This document shows, in pieces, positions 42,079-52,200 of a stretch of 64,000 nt of DNA. A program made the position numbers and the translations under genes. The stretch is taken from contig CANMIP010000009.1 of NCBI GenBank assembly GCA_947497945.1, positions 62,001 to 126,000 on the forward strand. The letters are read 5' to 3'. This stretch comes from an uncultured Tropicimonas sp. Its GTDB lineage: Bacteria > Pseudomonadota > Alphaproteobacteria > Rhodobacterales > Rhodobacteraceae. Below the pieces are notes generated by a model, which made no database searches, was not told where the DNA came from, and was given only the letters and a program-made list of their open reading frames with translations. Numbering within the stretch: position 1 is the stretch's first letter; each line of letters starts with the position of its first letter.

Positions 42079-44244
42079 ATGCGTATTGATCCCGAGGCCA
42101 TCGCCGAGTTCCCGCTCCGCATGCTCTGCGAGAGCTGTCCCAACACGCTTGTGCCGATTGCGGCGCGGCTGGAGGAAGGGTTCAACCAGCCCTGCGTGGC
42201 GGATGTGGACTTCGTCTCCGACACTGCGCGGATCGATCTCGACACGTTGATGGGCCAGAAGGTCGAGTTGATCTTCAAGGTCCCGGACGCGCCGGACCGG
42301 CTGGAGGCGGGCCTGCGGGAGCGCCGGCATGTCGGCATCTGCACCAATGTGCGCTTCGTCGGGGCGCCGGACGGGACCTGCCATTACCGGGCCGAGATCC
42401 GCTCGCGGCTGGCGCTGCTGTCGCTGAACCGGGATTGCCGGATCTATCAGGAGATGACCGCGCCGGAGATCATCGCCGAGGTGCTGCGCGACTATGCCGT
42501 GATGTTCGACGAGGCCTATACCGAGGATTTCCCGACCCGCACCATCACCGTCCAGTATCGCGAGAGCGACCTGGATTTCCTGCATCGGTTGATGGAGGAG
42601 GAGGGGATCCACTATTTCTTCGAGCATGATGGCAGCGAAGAGACGCTGAAGCTGCATGACGACTCGGCGGCGCACGATCCGGTCGAATGCGAGGCGACGA
42701 TCGAGTACCTGGAGCTGGAGGAGGCGGATCGGCGCAATCTCGAACATCTCTCGGAATGGTACCCGATCCACGAGGCCACGACGGGCCGCTACACGCTCAA
42801 CGACTATGACTTCACCAATCCCCGCGCGCTGCTCGAAAGCTCGCGCAACCTGCCAAAGGGAAGCCACGGGCTCAACGAGCGTGAGTTCTACGATTACCCC
42901 GGTCACTTCCGCACCGGCACCGAGGGCGAGCGCTATGCGCGCATTCGCATGGAAGAACGGGCTCTTCACCACCGGACCTGGCAGGCGGCGGGCCTGGCGT
43001 CCAATCTCGAGGTCGGGCGCAGCTTCAGCGTGAAGGGTCACCCGTCGACCGACGAGGCGGATGAATTCGTCACCAGCTGGACCAGCCATGTCTACCAGCT
43101 CAACGAGGAGCATCTCGCCGGGATCGAGATCGGCCGTCTGCCGGGAGATTCCCTGCTGGAAGAGATCCGGGGCCCGGATCCCTACCGCGTGCGGCTGCGG
43201 GCGATCCCGAAGAAGGAGAAGTTCCGCCCCGAGGCCGTCACCCCCTGGCCGGAGATCGCAGGCTGCCACACGGCGGTGGTGGTCGGGCCGTCCGGCGAGG
43301 AGATCCACACCGATCAATATGGCCGTATCCGTATCCAGTTTCACTGGGACCGGCTCGGCAACTCCGATGACAAGTCGACCTGCTGGGTGCGCTGCATGAT
43401 GCCCTGGACCGGCAAGAACTGGGGCATGATCGCCATCCCGCGCATCGGCCAGGAGGTCGTGGTGCAGTTCGAGGAGGGCGACCCGGACCGGCCGCTGGTC
43501 ATCGGCATGCTTTACAATGCCGACACGATGCCGCCCTATGAGCTGCCTGCGAACAAGACCCAGAGCGGGATCAAGACCCGCTCGTCCAAGGAGGGAAGCT
43601 CTAGCAATTTCAACGAGCTGCGCTTCGAGGACAAGAAAGGGTCCGAGGAGGTCTATCTCCATGCGGAGAAGAATTACACGCAGGTTGTCGAGAATGACGC
43701 CTCCATCGAGATCGGCTTTGAAGACCAGTCCAAGGGCGATCTCACGCAGAAGGTCTATCACGACAAGATCGAGGAGATCGGAAACGATTACACGCTCAAG
43801 ATTGGCTCCGGGGATGGTGGCAAGAGCCCGGGCGATCTCGTGCACGAAGTGTTCAACGACCGTACCGAGAAGATCGGCAACCATTTCACGACCACGGTCG
43901 AGAAGGGCAATCACAAGACAACCGTGTCCCAGGGAAACCAGGAAAACACGGTGAAGATGGGCAACCAGAAAAACACGGTGAAGATGGGAAACTTCACCGA
44001 AGAGATCTCGATGGGCAACCACACGACCAAGGTGAACCTGGGAAAGACCACGCATACGGCGATGCAGTCCATCGAGTTCAAGGTTGGAGCGAATTCGATC
44101 AAGATCGACCAGATGGGCGTGACCATCAAGGGGATCATGGTCAAGATAGAAGGCACCGCGATGCTCGATGCCAAGGCGCCGATGACGACCGTGAAGGGGG
44201 ATGGAATCCTGATCCTCAAGGGCGGCATCATGATGATCAACTAG
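42079..44244 (+). CDS. vgrG: T6SS spike protein VgrG (TssI)
   Basis: This 721-aa trimeric spike protein has a gp27-like half (about 1-370, with MTAPEIIAEVLRDYAV, RESDLDFLHRLMEEEGIHYFFEHD), a gp5 OB fold with GPSGEEIHTDQYGRIRIQFHWDR and CWVRCMMPWTGKNWG, then a needle of short GN(H/Q)-type beta repeats (about 600-660). It ends about residue 721 without an effector domain, so cargo must be carried by partners. The gene follows clpV after an 83-bp gap. Confidence 0.95.
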   Translation: MRIDPEAIAEFPLRMLCESCPNTLVPIAARLEEGFNQPCVADVDFVSDTARIDLDTLMGQKVELIFKVPDAPDRLEAGLRERRHVGICTNVRFVGAPDGTCHYRAEIRSRLALLSLNRDCRIYQEMTAPEIIAEVLRDYAVMFDEAYTEDFPTRTITVQYRESDLDFLHRLMEEEGIHYFFEHDGSEETLKLHDDSAAHDPVECEATIEYLELEEADRRNLEHLSEWYPIHEATTGRYTLNDYDFTNPRALLESSRNLPKGSHGLNEREFYDYPGHFRTGTEGERYARIRMEERALHHRTWQAAGLASNLEVGRSFSVKGHPSTDEADEFVTSWTSHVYQLNEEHLAGIEIGRLPGDSLLEEIRGPDPYRVRLRAIPKKEKFRPEAVTPWPEIAGCHTAVVVGPSGEEIHTDQYGRIRIQFHWDRLGNSDDKSTCWVRCMMPWTGKNWGMIAIPRIGQEVVVQFEEGDPDRPLVIGMLYNADTMPPYELPANKTQSGIKTRSSKEGSSSNFNELRFEDKKGSEEVYLHAEKNYTQVVENDASIEIGFEDQSKGDLTQKVYHDKIEEIGNDYTLKIGSGDGGKSPGDLVHEVFNDRTEKIGNHFTTTVEKGNHKTTVSQGNQENTVKMGNQKNTVKMGNFTEEISMGNHTTKVNLGKTTHTAMQSIEFKVGANSIKIDQMGVTIKGIMVKIEGTAMLDAKAPMTTVKGDGILILKGGIMMIN

Positions 44245-44253
44245 GGGTGTGTA

Positions 44254-44862
44254 ATGTCGGGTCGATTTGACGGGCTGAGCAAGATCCCGCAGGAGCCGGC
44301 AGCACGGCTGCTGGCGGGGACGAACCTGAAACTGGAGACGGCGCTTGCCGGCCCGGCCACGGCCGGTGTTGCCGACGTGCTTGCGGAGCTTGAGGCGGCC
44401 GGCGCGCTGGTCGACATGCTCAAGCTGCTGGCGGCGAGCCTGCCGGCGCGCGAATGCGCCTGGTGGGCCTGCCTGGCGGGGCGCGACGTTATCGGCCCGG
44501 AGGCGGACCCGTCGCCCTCGCTGGCGGCGGCCGAGGCCTGGGTCTTCCGCCCGAGCGAGGAGACACGCGCGGCCGCCTTCCGCGCCAGCGAAGCGGCGGA
44601 TCCGATGGACGACACCTCGATCTGCGCGGCCATCGCGGTCTATGCCGACGGCACGCTGGGGCCGGACGATCTCAAGGAATACCCGGCGCCGGAGGGGGCG
44701 CTGCAGGCGATGGCCTTCGGCATCAATCTCAAGGCGGTGGATGCGATGGGCGGCGATTTTGTCGGGCCGATGAACCATGTGATCGACCGCGGCCTCGACA
44801 TCGCGCGGGGCGGCAATGGCCGCATCGACCGCGCGACGAAGAGCGAAGAGGATCGCGAATGA
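44254..44862 (+). CDS. DUF6931-like T6SS cluster protein
   Basis: This 202-aa soluble, acidic, Ala-rich protein lacks a signal peptide or membrane helices. It resembles the DUF6931 proteins often found in alphaproteobacterial T6SS loci (LLAASLPARECAWWACLAGRD, MDDTSICAAIAVYADGTLGPDD), recognised by pattern and not verified. It sits between vgrG and the FHA gene, the position typical of VgrG adaptors or chaperones. ATG 44254 begins 9 bp after vgrG, and its stop overlaps the fha start by ATGA. Confidence 0.7.
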   Translation: MSGRFDGLSKIPQEPAARLLAGTNLKLETALAGPATAGVADVLAELEAAGALVDMLKLLAASLPARECAWWACLAGRDVIGPEADPSPSLAAAEAWVFRPSEETRAAAFRASEAADPMDDTSICAAIAVYADGTLGPDDLKEYPAPEGALQAMAFGINLKAVDAMGGDFVGPMNHVIDRGLDIARGGNGRIDRATKSEEDRE

Positions 44863-46472
44863 GCGTGGTGGTGCAATTCCAGTCCTCGGGCGCGATCCCC
44901 GGCGACGGGCGACCGGTTTCGATGGTCGGCAACTCGCTGACCATCGGGCGCGGCAATGGCAATGACCTTGTGCTGCCGGACCCGGAACGGGTCGTTTCTT
45001 CGCATCACTGCGCCATCGAGGACCAGAACGGCAACGTGGTGGTGATCGACCTCTCGACCAATGGCACTTTCCTCAATTACGGCAAGATCCCCCTGGGTCG
45101 CGTACCCACGCCGCTCAATGATGGCGACATCCTGAGCATCGGCAATTACGAACTTTCCGTTCGGATTTCCTCGGCGGCCGCTTCCGGCCCGCAGATCCTC
45201 GACCCCGCTGGCCAGCAGGCCGTCGCACCCTCCGGTGCGCGGCCCGATACCGGCCTGTCCGACCTGCTCGACGCGCCCTCGTCCAGCGGCGGGCGCGACG
45301 TGATCAACGACCTGCTTGGCGAGGGACCGGTGGGGCCGAGCGGGATCAAGCGCCCGGAACTGGGCGAGGACGGGCTGTTGCCGCCTTTGGGGGGAGATGA
45401 CGCGGCCGACGACCTGCTTACCCCCGGTCCGGACCCGGATTCGTTGCTGGGCGAGAGCCAGTCCGTACATTCCCGGTCGGTCGAAGACCACATGCCGCTG
45501 CCGCGAGTGTCCAATGCGGCAATCCCGGATGACTGGGATCTCGACTTGCCCAGCAGCCCGCTCGCCCGAGACAGCATCGCGCCTCCCGCGGATCCTTTTG
45601 CCGAGCCGTCGGAACCGGAGCCCGCCGCCCCGCAGACGCCTGCGGCCGAGGCCGGAGAGATCGGTGCCGGCAGTGCTTTCATTCCAGAGGACATGGATCT
45701 CGGTCTCGAGGAGACGCCCGCATCGCCCGCCAGTGGCGGCGACGCGAGCGACCCCTTTGCCGTCGGGACCGAACCCGGGGACGTTCCGGCGCCGCCTGCC
45801 AGCGCTCCCGTGGCGCCGGCGGCCGAAGCCGCTCCCGCGCCCTCTCCCGTCACGCCCGCGCCTGTGCCCCCGGGCGGCGCGGATGTCGGAGCGGCGCTGG
45901 AGGCGCTCCTGAATGCGGCCGGGGCAGGGGAGCTGGATCTCTCCGAAGAGGCGCCCGAGGAAACCGCCGCGCGGCTCGGTGCAGTGCTGCGGATCGTGAT
46001 CCACGGGCTGCGCGAGATCCTGATGACCCGCAGCGCCATCAAGTCCGAGTTCCGCATGGACCAGACCCGGATCTCCGCGTCCGGAAACAACCCGCTGAAA
46101 TTCTCCGTCACGCCGGAGCAGGCCGTGGAGGTGATGATCCGCCCGCCGCAGCGTGGCTACCTCTCCGCCGAGACCGCAGCCGAGGAGGCGATGCGCGATA
46201 TCAAGGCGCATGAGGTCGCCACGATGACCGGCATGGAGGCGGCGCTGAAGGGGGTGCTGGAGCGGCTTTCGCCGCAGGTTCTGGAGGGGCAGATCACCGG
46301 CTCCGGGGGCCTGGGCGGCATGTTGAAGGGCAAGAAGGCCCGTTACTGGGAAACCTATGAACGCATCTATGCCGATGTGGCCGATGCGGCCGAGAATGAT
46401 TTTCACGAGCTGTTCAGCCGGGAGTTCACCCGCGCCTACCAGGAACAGCTCGAAAAGCTGAAGGACCGATAA
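44859..46472 (+). CDS. tagH: T6SS FHA-domain regulator (Fha/TagH)
   Basis: This 537-aa protein has an N-terminal FHA domain (about 5-100) in which phosphothreonine-binding residues are intact: SLTIGRGNGNDLVLPD (Arg31), SSHHCAI (Ser48/His50) and LSTNGTFLN (Asn68). A long disordered Pro/Ala/Asp-rich middle (about 105-340) leads to the C-terminal ImpI/VasC-type domain (about 345-537) with FRMDQTRISASGNNPLKFSVTPEQAV. It reads phosphorylation by PpkA and promotes assembly. It is translationally coupled to the preceding gene. Confidence 0.93.
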   Translation: MSVVVQFQSSGAIPGDGRPVSMVGNSLTIGRGNGNDLVLPDPERVVSSHHCAIEDQNGNVVVIDLSTNGTFLNYGKIPLGRVPTPLNDGDILSIGNYELSVRISSAAASGPQILDPAGQQAVAPSGARPDTGLSDLLDAPSSSGGRDVINDLLGEGPVGPSGIKRPELGEDGLLPPLGGDDAADDLLTPGPDPDSLLGESQSVHSRSVEDHMPLPRVSNAAIPDDWDLDLPSSPLARDSIAPPADPFAEPSEPEPAAPQTPAAEAGEIGAGSAFIPEDMDLGLEETPASPASGGDASDPFAVGTEPGDVPAPPASAPVAPAAEAAPAPSPVTPAPVPPGGADVGAALEALLNAAGAGELDLSEEAPEETAARLGAVLRIVIHGLREILMTRSAIKSEFRMDQTRISASGNNPLKFSVTPEQAVEVMIRPPQRGYLSAETAAEEAMRDIKAHEVATMTGMEAALKGVLERLSPQVLEGQITGSGGLGGMLKGKKARYWETYERIYADVADAAENDFHELFSREFTRAYQEQLEKLKDR

Positions 46473-46494
46473 TGACGAATGACGAGGGCCGCTG

Positions 46495-47832
46495 ATGTCC
46501 TGGGAAAGCAAGGTACTCTGGAGCGAAGGGCTCTTCCTGCAGCCGCATCACTTCCAGCAGGCGGACCGCTACATGGAAGCGCAGCTGGGCGGGCTGGCCG
46601 GGCGGATTTCGCCCTATGCCTGGGGCGTGAGCGCGCTGGAGATCGACCGCGAGGTGCTGAAAGTGGGGCAGTTCGCCATCCGCAGCGCCTCGGGCGTGAC
46701 GCCGGACGGCGCCGTCTTCCGCGTGCCGGAGACGGAGGATCACCCGCCGGCGCTGGAGGTGCCCTCGACGATCAAGGATTGCGTGGTCTATCTCAGCCTG
46801 CCGCAGCGCCGCCAGGGCGCGCTGGAGGTCGACATGACCGGGGCCGAGCTCTCGGCTGCCCGGCTGCGCGCCGCCGAGCTGGACGTGACCGACACGATGG
46901 GGACGGGGCGCAAGCCTGCCACGCTCGGCATCGGCAAACTCCGGCTGCAATTCGCGCTGGAGGTGGACGATCTCGCGGACCGGCTGGTGATCCCGATTGC
47001 GCGCATCATCGAAGTCAAATCGGACCAGGAGGTGGTGCTGGACACCGGCTTCGTGCCCTCGGCGATGGATCTGCGCGCGGCGCAGCCGTTGCATGGCTTC
47101 CTCGGTGAGCTTGAAGGGTTGCTGAACCACCGCGCCACCGCGCTTGCCGGACGGCTGACCCAGGGCGGGACCAAGGGCTCGGCCGAGATCCAGGATTTCC
47201 TGCTGCTGCAATGCATCAACCGCGCCCTGCCGCGGGTCCAGCACATGCTGGCGATCGAGAATGTCCACCCGGAGGGGTTCTTCCGCGAATGTGTCTCGCT
47301 GACCGGCGAACTGGCCACCTTCATCGACCCGAAGATGCGCCCGCCCGCCTTCCCGCCCTATCAGCATCACGACCTGACGGGCAGTTTCGCGCCCGTCATT
47401 CGCGCACTGCGCACCTATCTCTCCGCCGTGCTGGAGCAGAACGCGGTGTCGATCCCGCTGGAGCCACGCAAATACGGTATCTCCGTGGGCGTCATCGCCG
47501 ACCGCAAGCTGATCACCACCGCCGGCTTCGTCCTCGCCGTCACCTCCGAGGCGCCGGCGGAAAACGTGAGGCGGCATTTCGGCGGCCAGTCCAAGATCGG
47601 GCCGGTCGAGGAGATCCGCCAGCTGGTCAATTCCGCCCTGCCGGGGATCACGCTGCGCCCGCTCCCCGTCGCGCCGCGGCAGATCCCCTATACGGCCGGC
47701 TCGGTCTATTTCGAGCTCGACCCCGAGAGCCCCTATTGGGGCAAGATGACGACCTCCGGTGGCATCGCGGTCCATGTGTCCGGCTCCTATCCGGGGCTGA
47801 AGATGGAACTCTGGGCGATCCGTCAGGGGTAA
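46495..47832 (+). CDS. tssK: T6SS baseplate-membrane linker TssK
   Basis: This 445-aa protein begins WESKVLWSEGLFLQPHHFQQADRY, the classical TssK start. It connects the baseplate wedges with the TssL/TssM membrane complex. Other marks are DLTGSFAPVIRALRTYLSAVLEQNA and PLPVAPRQIPYTAGSVYFELD. It starts 22 bp after tagH. Confidence 0.95.
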   Translation: MSWESKVLWSEGLFLQPHHFQQADRYMEAQLGGLAGRISPYAWGVSALEIDREVLKVGQFAIRSASGVTPDGAVFRVPETEDHPPALEVPSTIKDCVVYLSLPQRRQGALEVDMTGAELSAARLRAAELDVTDTMGTGRKPATLGIGKLRLQFALEVDDLADRLVIPIARIIEVKSDQEVVLDTGFVPSAMDLRAAQPLHGFLGELEGLLNHRATALAGRLTQGGTKGSAEIQDFLLLQCINRALPRVQHMLAIENVHPEGFFRECVSLTGELATFIDPKMRPPAFPPYQHHDLTGSFAPVIRALRTYLSAVLEQNAVSIPLEPRKYGISVGVIADRKLITTAGFVLAVTSEAPAENVRRHFGGQSKIGPVEEIRQLVNSALPGITLRPLPVAPRQIPYTAGSVYFELDPESPYWGKMTTSGGIAVHVSGSYPGLKMELWAIRQG

Positions 47833-47851
47833 GGAAAGGAACGGGAGGAAC

Positions 47852-49276
47852 ATGGCCAGCGACGATCCTTTCTCGGAAAGCGGCGACAATGAACGCACGG
47901 TGATCCGGCCCAACCCGGGCGGGCGGCGGCCACAGGCCGCGCCGCAGCCGACCGCGCAGCCGGCGCCGCAAGCAGAGCCCCAGCCGTATCAGCCCGCCCC
48001 ACCGGCGGGCGGCGCCTCCGGCTATGGCGTGCCGCCTGGCAGCAGCCCGCAGCCTGCCCGCCCCTCAGGCGAGGCGGCGCTGTTGCCGCTGGCCTCCACC
48101 GGCATCAACCAGCTCGTCGCCTGCGCCGCGCCGCTTTTCGCGCTGACCTCCCGCATCTCCAACCGCGCCCAGCATGCCGACCCGGACGGGTTGCGCCAGA
48201 AGGTGATCGGCGAAGTGCGCGAATTCGAAAGCCGGGTCCATCAGGCCGGCTGCCCGGATCAGGCCGTCAAGGTCGCCCGCTACGCGATCTGCGCCACGCT
48301 GGACGATGTCGTGCTGAACACACCCTGGGGCGAGCATTCCTCCTGGTCGGTGCAGTCCATGGTCGCGACCTTCCACCGCGAGGTGGTTGGCGGGGACCGG
48401 TTCTTCGACCTGCTGGCGCGGCTGGAGCAGGACCCGGCCAATAATATCGACCTGCTGGAATTCCTCTACATGTGCCTCTCGCTCGGCTTCGAGGGCCGGT
48501 TGCGCGTCGAACAGGGCGGGCCGCAGCGGCACCTGGAGGTGCGCTCCGGGCTGGCACGGATCATCCGCAGCCAGCGCGGACCGGTCGAACGTGAGATCTC
48601 GCCGCGCTGGAAGGGGCTGGAGGTCGCGCATAAGGTGCTGTCGATCTGGCGGCCGGTCTGGATCGCGCTGAGCGTGGCCGCGCTGCTGCTGACGGCCGGC
48701 TTCTTCGGTCTGAGCTGGGCGCTTGGCGGCGATACAGAACGGCTCGCCGGGCAGTTCTCGGTGCTGGAGACAGGCGCGGCGCCTTCCATTGCCATCAAGG
48801 CCCCGCCGCCGCCACCGCCCCCTGCGCCGGTGGTCAATGTGCCGGAGAAGTTCAAGGAGTTCCTGTCCGCCGAGATCCGGGATGGGCTGGTCGAGGTCCT
48901 GAGCGACGGCAATACGATCGTCATCCGGATCAAGGGCTCGGGCATGTTCGCCCCGGCCTCGCCGGTGCTGACGGAGAAATTCGTCAACCCGGTAAACCGT
49001 GTCGCCGAAGCGCTTAATGACGAGCCGGGGCCGGTGGTCGTGGTCGGGCATTCGGATTCGATCCCGATCAAGTCGGCGCGGTTCTCCTCGAACATGGAGC
49101 TGTCGCTGGCGCGTGCGCGCACGGTCGAGAAGATGATCTCGGGCAAGCTCGAGGACAGGGGCCGGGTCTCCGCGGAAGGACGGGCGGACAAGGAACCGCT
49201 GGCCTCCAACGATACGAAGGAAGGGCGGGCACAGAACCGCCGGATCGAGGTTTTGCTGGTGAGGAACCAAAACTGA
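47852..49276 (+). CDS. tssL: T6SS membrane protein TssL with OmpA-like peptidoglycan-binding domain
   Basis: This 474-aa protein has a disordered N-terminus containing ERTVIRPNPGGRR (Thr16, a likely PpkA target and FHA ligand) and a Pro/Ala linker to about 70. The DotU domain follows (about 75-260), then a transmembrane helix (about 266-290), a Pro stretch and an OmpA domain (about 325-474, VVVVGHSDSIPIKSARFSSNMELSLARA). The OmpA extension anchors the complex to peptidoglycan, replacing help from a TssJ-type system that is absent here. It overlaps tssM at TGATG. Confidence 0.94.
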   Translation: MASDDPFSESGDNERTVIRPNPGGRRPQAAPQPTAQPAPQAEPQPYQPAPPAGGASGYGVPPGSSPQPARPSGEAALLPLASTGINQLVACAAPLFALTSRISNRAQHADPDGLRQKVIGEVREFESRVHQAGCPDQAVKVARYAICATLDDVVLNTPWGEHSSWSVQSMVATFHREVVGGDRFFDLLARLEQDPANNIDLLEFLYMCLSLGFEGRLRVEQGGPQRHLEVRSGLARIIRSQRGPVEREISPRWKGLEVAHKVLSIWRPVWIALSVAALLLTAGFFGLSWALGGDTERLAGQFSVLETGAAPSIAIKAPPPPPPPAPVVNVPEKFKEFLSAEIRDGLVEVLSDGNTIVIRIKGSGMFAPASPVLTEKFVNPVNRVAEALNDEPGPVVVVGHSDSIPIKSARFSSNMELSLARARTVEKMISGKLEDRGRVSAEGRADKEPLASNDTKEGRAQNRRIEVLLVRNQN

Positions 49277-52200
49277 TGGCTGTGCTGCGTTTTTTCACCT
49301 CGGCCTATTTCGTCATCCTGATGGTGGCGACGGTGCTGTCGCTCTGTTTCTGGTTCTTCAGCCCCTGGATCGGCACCGAGACCTGGCAGCCCTTCGCCGG
49401 CTATCTCTGGCGCGGGGTGGCCCTGGGCGTCATCTGGTTCATCGCCCTGCTGTGGATCCTGATCCTCGCCATCCGTCGTTCGAAGCGCGACGAGAAGATG
49501 ACCGAGGAGATCGTCGAAGCGGTCGAAGCCGATGTCGATGACGAGCTGGTCAAGGAGGAGCTGGAGGAGCTCAAGGAGAAGCTGCGCGGCGGGCTCAAGC
49601 AGCTGCGCAAGTCGAAACTGGGGCGCAAGCATCTCTACGAGCTGCCTTGGTATGTGATGATCGGCCCGCCGGGCGCGGGCAAGACGACGGCCATTGTCAA
49701 TTCCGGCCTGCGCTTTCCGCTCGAAGGCGAGGAGGGCGTGCAGAGCTTTGGCGGTGTTGGTGGGACGCGGAATTGCGACTGGTGGTTCACCGAGGACGCC
49801 GTGTTGCTGGACACGGCCGGACGCTACACCACGCAGGAGAGCAATGCCGAGGCCGACAATGCCGCCTGGCTGGGCTTTCTCAAGATGCTGCGGAAATACC
49901 GCAAGCGGCAGCCGATCAACGGCGCCATCGTCGCGGTCTCGCTGCAGGATCTGTCGCTTCAGGACGAGACGACGCGGGCGGGTCATGCCGCCGCCATCCG
50001 CCGCCGGCTGGGCGAGCTGCGCGAGGAACTGGGGGTGCGCTTCCCGGTCTATGTGCTCTTCACCAAGTCGGACCTGATCGCGGGCTTCACCGAGTGTTTC
50101 GAGCCGATGGGCAAGGAGGAGCGCGAGCAGGTCTGGGGCTTCACGCTGCCACTCGACAAGAGCAAGGGCGCGCGCTCGCCCGTGGCCGAGTTCGGGGCCG
50201 AGTTCTCGGCGCTGATGGAGCGGCTCAACGGCCAGCTCGTGGACCGGATGCAGGCCGAGACAGACCCGGCACGGCGCGGGCTTGTCGCGGGTTTCCCGGG
50301 GCAGGTGTCGTCCGTCCGGCAGGTGGCGCAGGATTTCCTCGCCGAGGTCTTCGTCGACAGCAAATACGAGCAGCGCCATATCCTGCGCGGGGTCTATTTC
50401 ACCTCCGGCACCCAGGAGGGCAACCCGATCGACCGGCTGATGCTGGGCATGGCCGAGAGCTTCGGCATCGGCCGGCAGGCAATCGGCTCGGGCAAGGGCT
50501 CCGGGCGCAGCTATTTCCTCACCCGGCTCTTCGAAAGCGTCATCTTCCCTGAGGCCGGGCTGGTCTCCATCGACGACAAGGTCGCCCGCCGTTACCGCTG
50601 GTCGCGGCGTTTCGCGATCCTCGCGGCGGTGCTGGTCGTGGCCGGTGTCGGCGGGCTCTGGGCTCGCTCCTATCTTGGCAACAAGGCGATGCTGGCCGAT
50701 ACGGCAACCCGCGTGGACGCCTATACCGAGGCCGCCGCCGTCATTCCGCCAAGCCCGGTGGGCGACACGGATTTTCCCGGCATCGTGCCGGCGCTGAACA
50801 TCCTGCGGGACATGCCGCTCAACCCGACGACGCAGGATGTCTCGCGTCCGACCCGGCTCGGCTTCGGTCTCTGGCAGGGCGATCTCGTCGCCAACGAGAC
50901 GGCACAGACCTATCGCGCGGCGCTCAACCAGCATCTCCTGCCGCGCATCCTGCTGCGGCTCGACGAGCAGATGCAGTCCTCGATGAGCGACCCCGACCGG
51001 CTCTACGAGGCGCTCAAGGTCTATCTCATGGTCGGCCAGCAAGGCCCGCTCAACAAGGACCAGGTGCTCGACTGGATGGCGCAGGACTGGGAACAGTTCT
51101 ATTCCGGCGCAGCGCGCGAGGAGTTGCGGGCGGACCTGCTGGGGCACCTGGAGGCCATGCTCGACCGGCCGATGCGCAAGGTCGAGCTCAATGGCCACCT
51201 GATCGAGACCGTGCGCGGCGTCATCAAGGCGATGCCGCAATCGGACCGGATCTATACCGGCATCATCAACTCGGCCGAGGTCCGCGCCCTGCCCAAATGG
51301 CGGCTGACCGATGGCAACCCGATGATTGGGCGGGCGATGAAACGCTCCTCCGGGGCCGCGCTCGGCGACGGGATCGACGGCATCTTCACCCGCTGCGCCT
51401 TCCACGATGTCTTCGTGCCGGAGGCGCTGAAGGTCAACGAACAGCTCGCCAGCGAGGCCTTTGTGCTCGGGGCGGAGGCCGAGGAGCAGTCCGAGACCTT
51501 CAAGATCGAGACCACGGCGGGTGTCTTCCAGCTCTATTTCACCGACATGATCGGCCGTTACGAGGCGATCCTGGCCGATCTCGATATCATCCCGCTGGAT
51601 TCCGTCGAGCGCGCGGTGGAGGTGACCAATGTGCTCTCCAGCCCGTCTTCGCCGATTGCCAATGTGCTTGAGGCAGTGGCGAACGAGACCCGGCTGACCG
51701 AGGAATGCGTCGATCCCGCCGAGGCGGATGCCGCCGCGGCCGAACAGGCGGGCGGGTCGGCGGTGAGCCGGCTGGCGCAATTCGAGCTACGCCGTCGGCT
51801 CGGCAACCGGCAGCGCATCCTGAAGGAAGCGGTCGAGGAGAGCTTCGGCGAGGCTTCCGGCGCCAATCCGCGCCCGCTGGGCACCCAGGTCGAACTGCGC
51901 TTTGCCGGGCTGCACGAGATGACCGGCCGGCCGGAGGGCCAGCCTTCGGAGCTGGACGAGTATCTCAACCTTCTCAAGGAGGTCTACCTGGAGCTCAACA
52001 AGCTGAGCATCGGCGGGGCGGGGCAGGTGCTCGCGAGTCCGGTCGTGCAGCGGTTCCAGCAGGCGGCCTCGCTCAAGCCGGACCCGCTCAAGCGCTGGTC
52101 GACCCAGATCACCACCTCCTCCTCCGGCATTGGCCGCAAGGGGGTGCGGACCTCGCTCAACGAGGAATGGGTATCCAATGTGGCGCCGCTCTGCCAGCAG

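Noticed and set aside
48466-51780. Long antisense open frame over tssL and tssM
   Set aside because: Same high-GC mirror effect; the sense genes carry all expected motifs.
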